Origin: Stichopus chloronotus
Taxonomy: Eukaryota; Echinodermata; Holothuroidea; Aspidochirotida; Stichopodidae
Reading direction: 5' to 3'
DNA: 64,000 nt
Assembly: GCA_021234535.1 (NCBI GenBank)
Contig: CM037836.1
Coordinates: 14,367,111-14,431,110 of the forward strand
Position 1 is the stretch's first letter. Every line of letters begins with the position of its first letter. This document shows, in pieces, positions 53,501 through 62,500 of this stretch. Both the position numbers and the translations under genes were made by a program. The notes under the pieces were generated by a model. The model had not been told where the DNA came from. It saw only the letters and a program-made list of their open reading frames with translations, and did not search any database.

Positions 53501-56500
53501 AAAGAATTCGCAAAATGAATTATTTTAGTAAATATTCGAGGTACGAGCCTGTTGCTAGGAATCAATCGGTTGTGACGTAGTACCGGCAAATCTAGATTGA
53601 ACATTGCCCTTGATTTGTAGCTCAAGCTCTAGGTTACAGTACTGTTCTGATCTCTTGATTGTTGATAAAACCTACGTTTCACCAGGGAGTGGCATAGACC
53701 TACCTTTGAAAGCATTGTTTGGAGCTACCTAATTGTTTAAGGATTAGTTGACTTAAATGACGTTGGTCTGTGAATGAAATTGAACTGGTACCGACCAATA
53801 AAGGATAGAAATACCTTTGAGCTAATTAAGCAGCTCACCTTTGCTTGGTTTGGTGGGTCTTAAAGTATGAGAAGCAATTAAATTTTATGTCCATCACAAT
53901 AACAGCTCTGCTCGTTTCATGTGCTTAGTAGGTTAGTATCTTACGGAATGCATCTTACTGAAAGTATCTTACTAGATGTTGACATTCATAGGGTTTTCTT
54001 TATCTCTCAACATAAGAGTTTGTGCGTTCAAGACCTTGCCAGAAACGGGAAGAGTGCAAAAATGGAAAACGGTTTTTGTAGGGTCTACGTCACACATTTT
54101 CAGGCTCGTGCTGAAGCCCCACTTTCAAAGTGTTATTTCACATCTAAGGAAGCGTTCTCTGGTAAAATAGTTACGTTTAACTGATAGAACGGTAAAGAAT
54201 CTCCTATATTATGTGAAGTTTTTATGTTGGTGGAGAATTCCTTTAAGGTGCATGGTTAATCTAGAATTGCGAGGAAAATTATTCTAGACACTGAAAACAG
54301 ATCCTATTCATCCGGTTCCCATCTTCATAGCTTGTGTCTTTGCTGAGATATAAAACGTTGAAAGGTATTCACTTACACGAAACAGTCAATTTCAAAATAA
54401 TCTGTGACATCCTTCATGAACAACTCACATTGCCTGCTTTTGTATCCTTTTGAAATTAAAATGTTTACATAAACCTGAAAGTTTATTCTTCTCCTGCATA
54501 GCATGTTGCATGGAGATGGCTCGTACAGTCAAGTCACCCCAAGACGGTAACATCTTGATCACATTTTGTGATCAGGTCTGACAGCATTTGAAAAAACAAA
54601 GGAAGTATTATTTCAGTAATACCAGAATGACATCACAAATTATTGTGCAAGCTACCATTTTAAAATTGAATGAATAATCTTCAACTTTATGGCTCAGGAA
54701 TGTCCTATGAAGATGGGAGTTGGACCCCTTGAATTCATTTTTTAAGCTTTGTTACATAAACTTTTGACTTTAGGTACATTTTATCTCACCAAGTTCTTTT
54801 TCTTTGCTTCTGAATTCTTCTTGAATCTTCTTCTCCATCTTCCTCCCTGCCCTGCTGGAGGGAACAATGGATGATTTGTGGAAGTCCATGATGACGCTGG
54901 CACAGTGTATGTCCACCCTCATGAAGGCACTGCTCTTGCCCAGCATCTCCGCGAAGGCGACGCACGCAGCCGTGACCGACGGTTTGGAAATGTTCCTGAT
55001 GGCAGTGCAGTAGGATTTCAGGTAGGCCTGAGCTATTCTGTGAAAGTATGGCAGAGGCAGAACAAAAAAAGAAAAAATTATTTAGACACTTTCTAATTGA
55101 ACTAAATGTTCAACTGATAGGCAGTCAACATTTACCACAAAACAAAAGCAGAATGTGAGAGATGTACAGTTAAAGTGGAAAAATATTTGTTCAGACCAAT
55201 CAAAAGGACACTACCAAAGGCTCTTCCTCTTGTGGGAAGACATGTTGTAATATTTGTGGTGCGATATTTGCACAAGGTCAAAAAGAGATTGCTTTGGCAT
55301 TTGCAGATCACCACCATGTTATATTAACACTGTTTCTCATTGAACACCACGTCATGCTATTTTAATGCTGTATCTCATTGCAGAGCACAACCATGATTTA
55401 TCAATAATGTATCTTATTGCAGACCACTACCATGACACACAGTTTCTCATTGCAGACGGATATTGCAGTGTTTGAATCACATAACAGATTAACACACCGT
55501 AGACTATCACTTATAACAGTGGTAGCTAAGATGCAGACCAATCCCTTGTATCATACCAATGATGTGCATCATTACAAACCATCATTCTGTCTTAGCATAA
55601 CATATTAGAGATGTACCTCATCACAGATCATCGGCATGACAACAAAGAGGGTATCCCACATTGCAGACTATCATTTCTACACAGTTAAAACTCAGGAGAG
55701 AACATGTACTAATGCATCATAGGTACACATCATTACAGGCCATCACTAACGTACATTTATACACCATAAAGGACTTGAAATGTGATTACAGATCAACAAC
55801 CACTGTTCATGTAATTAATTGGTTCTGAAAATAAGTATCACAATTTACATCACTCACATGCATGGTGTCTGACTTTCACTTGCACTATTCCTCAATAAAT
55901 TCCTAGGTTCAAGTCTAGAACTGTGTTAATACTGCTTGTATCTAAGTAAAATTATACCTAAACAGTTGGGAGACAACTGCTCTGATGGTTAGCCTGTGAG
56001 CATGGTGTAGATTTAACTGATAAATACATTAAAGATCAGCAGCTTAGCCAACATGAAACACAGCAATGTCACAACTGAACCAAGCTGCATTCGTAAAATA
56101 CAAAAACCGTGGTGCTCATTCCACCGACAAGGGAGCTTCGGGATGACCACCAATACGGGTCAGAGATTACTGTGTAAACAACTCAAATATTCAGGAACAA
56201 CAACAACACCACAGCTGCATATAGCATAATCACACTAAGAGATGTGTTGTTGAGTATCTAGACACACAGGATACATCAAAGTCAATGAGATGTACTGAAG
56301 TGATGTGTTTGCATGTTCTCCTGAGATGAGGTAGTGTGGTTGGGATGGTGAGGAAGAATCCAGCTCTCCAGCGAGTGAATCTTGACTACCAAGCTTTCAC
56401 GTTCGGACATTTCTACATTAAGACACTCGCACCAAGAATTTTCGGTGAGCAGACTATTATTTCACTTATAGACGTATCATTGGCCATCTGCATGAGACAT

Positions 56501-59500
56501 TTAAGTTGTCACACCAAAATCATTTCTATCAAATAATGGTTTTTGGAGACAACTCTGAACAAAGAACAAAGGACATGTGACCTGCCAGGTGTGAAATCCA
56601 GGATTTTAAGAAAGGGGGGCACACACACCATCTGCCAAAGGCTGACGAGTGAGCTCAGAGGAAGCAAAACCATGGAAGGGAGTTTAGGGGTCCTTGGCTG
56701 AGAAAATTTGAATTGCAGATGTGCTAAGATGCCATTTCCCAGCATCTGGGAAGCATATTTCCCATATCTATTTGCTCATTTTCATTTTGGTAATAAAATA
56801 ATCTTTGGTCATCAAAAAAAGGGAGGATCTTTGCTTGCCTGCTTCGGTGTAAGCATAAAATTTTAAGGAAAGCTGTGCTTCGATAAACAGACATAGCCTA
56901 TTTCAGACAATGATCATCATGTATTATTAACATACAGACAAAATACATGTCCCAAATTAAACCATCACTATGAAATGAGATGGAAATGTCTTTACCAAAG
57001 CAGCACTAGCTGCAGTACAATATCTGTTTCTATGATTTTATCCAGGATTATGATATTTTCTAAGATGGATGCAGGAGGATCATGGAAACCCACACAACAG
57101 CATAATCACTAACTCATTGAGAAAAACCTCATTTATCACATGCACGCACTAATAATAAGATGAGCTCACACACATTTAAAATAAAATGTGCAGAAGAGAA
57201 CTGAAGAAATTTCAATACTAAAAACATAGAACAGTGCAGAAACTGCTTAGGAGATACAGTGATAAGATTAATAAAAGCTATTGCTGCCATTCCCAAATGT
57301 GTGTGTGTGTGCAGAGCTATTAGGTACACTGACGACTTTTAAAATTAACAAATATGTGAAACAGAATATACGGGGAACATCAGGCAAATAACTTAGAAGA
57401 AAATCTCAGTAAAACATCATATCATAAGCCACTTCCTTCCTTTCCCTCCCCCTCCTCCCCTCATAGAAAGAATCCAGCTCACCACCAATTTTCCAACCCT
57501 AGCTCATTAATGAATACATACTTGTACTTGCAAATGGTTGCACCCTCCTGCAGCAAATTGATGATGAAAGCCGAGAAGGCGAAGGACGGTCTCCCTTGAC
57601 GGAGGTAGTGGGTGAAGCTGAAGCTCTCAGTGTATGCAAACTGCTTCACCAAATCAGCGTTGGCGAAGTGGGGCATCTCCTTGAGCACTGGGTCGGTATT
57701 CTCTGATCGGAGTGAAAGAGATTATCTGAAATTTGAGATCACTTTAGAGGGGCTTTTAACGTTTCACTCACTTCACTAAAAAATTTTTTGTGCACTATAG
57801 CTGCTGTTAGGAGGTCAGTGATGGAAAGAGATTTCTTCATTCATTGGGTGCATAAAGATCAAGATCATAAAAAGATGAGTGCATTTAATGAATGATAGCA
57901 AAATAAGTGACAGCATACTGAACTCTGTTACAATGAAATCTTATGTCAGAAAGGAATTTTATCCATCACCTCAAATACAGAGAACAGAGGTTTCGAAACA
58001 TTACAATCTCTTCCCCTGCCCCCCTCCAATGGAGAAAATTTGCCCAAGTATTAAGCCTGACTGCCATGTCTGACTGATATGAAACAACTTTCACTGACAA
58101 GTACCGATGTACTGAAGCTATTCGACACACTCGTCTCGATCCTTCGAATTGGAACATGCAAGAGGGGCCTTTAAATGTACTTCCTCGCAAACGAAGATCT
58201 ACTTTTCATTCAATGATAGCATAAAGCTCTGACAATCAAAACCTTACCTGCCACATTGTTGGAAGATTGCCATGAAAATGTCTTGGAATGGTGCACTGGG
58301 ATATTGCCCTGGGAAGAGGAAAATGACAATATCAGCTGATGAAAAGAAGTAATCAACTGGGAATTCTTTCCCCTCTCATCAATGCAGGCATTAGCGGCCT
58401 AGAGAAGAATGTAGAAACCTGTCGCTAACATGTCCCTTCCACTGCTGCAACTAAAAAAGAACCTGCTACTGCAAATGTAAACCTGGTCTTCATATCAAGC
58501 GTTTTCAAGCAGGTCCAAAATTTGGACCTGGGTACCCAGAGTCCATTTTCGGTCTGGTAACCAAAAGTATAACTTCTCTCAGGTTACAAGTTCATTTTGC
58601 GGTCATAATACAATGACATTGTTTTGCTTTGCACGTTACTACAGCACCATGTAACTTGCGAACGGTGGGGGCATGACACTGAAGTGCCCTTCAAGCATGC
58701 ATGCTGAATTTTGTCAAATGTAGACTGTGTACATTTTGGATCCAGATAGCAATTTCAAACCCAGTTCCTGATATCATCGGTTGGGTATTACACTCCCTAA
58801 CAGTGTTTTATTTGTACCACATTCGTCAATGAAAATCACAACATTGGCAGACATCGACAAATCGGAGGAGGACAGTCCCTTCTACCTTGGAAGTATCGAC
58901 AAATTGCATCCTGCAACACGCTTACCTTAAGAAGTTCGTAAACAGTAATGTCCTGAGGATGAACACCATCCTGTTCTTGTGGGGGGAATATCGCTCTACG
59001 AAGTTTAGGATACGGTTTCAAAGATTCTTCCAAAATGGCGGGATCCACTCTCCAAAGTTTCTCAGCATTGGTTGAGGGTTTCTCGAATGCCTTTAATGGT
59101 GTGAGTTACAGAGAAGGATAAACATAATATATTTTTCCTGGATCAATAATTGAATATGGCAAACCACATTCAGAAAATGAGTTTACAAAGGGTTCAAATT
59201 TGCTTCAACTTTTAAAAACTTGTACATTCCTGAAGACAGTTTGCCCACAACTTCCTCCAGATCATTTTTCTCCGAAGTTCAGAATGCAATCAGATTTATA
59301 CCACCTTGCAAACTAATAATAATTTTTTCTTCCTGTGAAATTTCCTACCTCAGAGATGGTCCCTGGTGCATACAGCAACGTCGTCAAGGCGACCATAACG
59401 TGTCCATCTTGAAGGAGACTTGTAACAGACGGTTGGGTCACTGCTTGAAGGAGTCTTGAATTTGCTAGACTGGCTTGGAAAACGAAGGCTGGGTCTGAAT

Positions 59501-62500
59501 AAAGAAAGTTAAATGATAGACGTCACTCTAAATGTGACCAATCCTAACCTTGCCTGAAAAAGATAAAACACCAGACGCGGTAAAAACAGAAGCCTGAATT
59601 ATGGTGGTGACAACTTATGATAGATAGTAGAGTGAATACTTCTATTTGCTGATACTGTCGAGGAAAAATATATATGCCAGTATTCATTCTTTACAGTTTT
59701 GGTTATATGTTTTATAGTGAATGCAAACTTACGAGCGCCGGTGAACCGAAGGCATCTCTTTCAGCACTAAAACAAATTTTGTGACAAATTTCATGCCCAT
59801 ACCATACTTCTTTCACTTTCTTCTCTTTGCAGGTTTGGTTTGTCTAATTTGCAACGTTTCAAATCGAATGACACAATGAAAACTAAACAATCACTAATGT
59901 TTCTCGGTGAAACTGGCCATGTGATCCATGTGGAATGAATCTACTTAGGCCTGTGTTGAGTCCCAAAGTCTTTACTTCCCCCCCCCCCCCCACCCTGTCT
60001 TCCTCTCATAGGCCGCCCATGCAGTTGTACAGATAATGGTTCTAACTGCTTTTGAGCTCAATACAGAATTGGCTCATATCGTTTTAAGCACTGCAAAAAT
60101 ATCTCAGCGAACATTACTGTGAAAATGGACGAAATGTGTGTACAAATGAGCAAAGATAAGATTGAGAAATGTTTTCTGCAGCTGTTAAGATAAAATTATG
60201 TAATCTACTTCCTGTGGGATTTTGCACAAATCCTACCTGAAATTTGCTTTCCGACCCATCTGAAGTTGAGCAAAATGTCCAGCCAGGGCAAATCAGCTGT
60301 TGGTAGGCTGCATACTGGATACTTCATTTTCAGAGAGGCACACACTGCGAGATATCACAAAGCCAGAAAATGGTGATGGGTCACCTAACTTTGCTATAAA
60401 GGTGTAGTTCCGTAATCATCTCCTGTATTTATCGTTTTATCTCACATGAAACCTTAAGTTGTAATATTATTTATCTGATGTAATTTATACTATCTGGAGG
60501 AAAATGCTTTTAAGTTTTTTACTTCCTTTTCCTCCCTTTCTGGTACTTTTTTCGTTCTGGTGAATCCCTTGTTATGTATTGTTTACGTATGTACTGGAAA
60601 TAAACTGCTGTCATTGTCATTGTCAGTTCGTCAAAGATACTTTACTGTATGTCTTAAATTTGTTAGTACATCATTAGTACTATTTTTACCTGTGTTACCG
60701 TAGTGAACATCAATGATGCCCAGTCATAAACTAATCCCCTTCCCTGATGTCACAAACAAGGAACAACATTACACTCCACCAGGAAATGATTTTCATAGAC
60801 AGTGAGACTTTCCTTAGGTTGCGGTTTTGAGGGTACTCAAAGCTTGCAGTATGACTAACTTACTTGTAAAATTCCAAGAAGTGATACAGGAAGGTGGGTA
60901 ACTGTTGGTGAATACAGTACATGATAAACCACTGGTTGAAACTGTCCACAAACGGCTGGCTCTCTGGAAACCTGGTGAGTGCATGAGGAGACACCAAGAG
61001 TTGACCATTCCTCACCAGCCGACTGAGCAGCTTGTCAAAGGAAGACAGCTCTGCTGATGAGAAGATTCCATGTCTGTGAAGATATGTTCGTGGGGAAAAT
61101 AATTCTGCATGAGGTCCCAGAAAGTTTGTATCTGATTTAAGTAAACCTTGTGTGAGATGTCTACATGGTACGCTGGGTAACAAAAGGGAGGGAGGGGAGG
61201 GAGGGAGGGAGAGAGGAAAGGAAGGAGGGAGGAGAAAGAGACACTGGCTAACTTGTATCTTTTCTATATTTTATACCAGGCATATACTTATGTGTTTAGG
61301 CTTGAATCAGCATTTACCCGGCCATTTCATCAAGGACTCTCTCTTTAAAGTAGCTGGTGCAATAATCCATTCTGTTGACAAAATCCCTCTCCAGGGTGAG
61401 ATCCTGAAGGATGGGCGCAATCTGGGGAAGGCTTCCAGCGCTGCAGGCCTCCGACGGTGACAAGAAGCTGTGCTCTATCCAACACTTCAGAGTGGTCCAT
61501 TCCTCATGGGCCAGCAAAAACCTCCAGGAGGACTCAGATGAAATGGACCACATTGTGGATATATCTACACATAAAAACAAAAAGCTGATCACCGTCATCT
61601 AGGAAGTGAAATCAAATGACCAGCTTGGCAAACTTGTCATCGCCTGATGAGGTCGTGCAAAAGAAGGAAAGAAGTTGCCCCGTGGACCATCAGAAGTATA
61701 ACAATATTGCATCAAACACTGTGAGTAACAACACCCATTCAATCTGAGGTGGAAAGAATATAAAAAAGTAGTGCAGAAGCTGAAAAAGCTTTGTGATACT
61801 GGTGCAAAATATCAGTCATTTTAAATGATCTTTAGACAACAGTAGTCAGAATTCAGATCAAGAGAGAGAGGTGGAGAGTAAGTTGTGAAAACAGGAGAAT
61901 ATTCAAAGTCTACAATGTACCTCTTACAAAGTACAACAAAGTTTTGCATATGCACAAAAATATAGAGGGTGTTTGTTTGGTTTAACTTTATCAAGTCATT
62001 CAAACCATGAGAAGATGTCAAAAATTTGAGAAAGGAATAACAGCAAATGGGGAAGTCTTGATTGTAGGCTACCGACAAGCAATGGTATGAGGATATCAGT
62101 GTGATGGTGTTGAAAATAGGCTGCCTATCAGCAACGACTGAAAAAAATCCATGTGAAGGTGTTGATTGTAGGCCGTTTCATCAATAAATGTACAGTAGAA
62201 AACATGGCTTCTTAAAGCAACTTTTAGTCATACAAATCAGACTTTCACAAAGGTTTTTTTAAGATTATAACAAACGAGTCCAAACATTCTGTACAGGTTG
62301 TTCAAGGTTTACAGGGCCCCCCCCAAAAAAAAACAACGACATATTGTTCCCACGTACAGCTGATATGAATTACTTGCTAATTAGAACTTTTTCAAGGAAA
62401 AAGTTGTCAAGAGATAACTGGCAGAGACTTATTTTTTTCTTGGAACCATTTAAAGTGCGATGAAATTGTTGAATTAAAAGTTTCATGAAATTCAAACCTC

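Noticed and set aside
60308..60344. Longer form of SPG11 exon w5 starting at 60,344
   Set aside because: It breaks the reading frame with exon w4, whose end is fixed; the shorter form restores it and aligns better with vertebrates.
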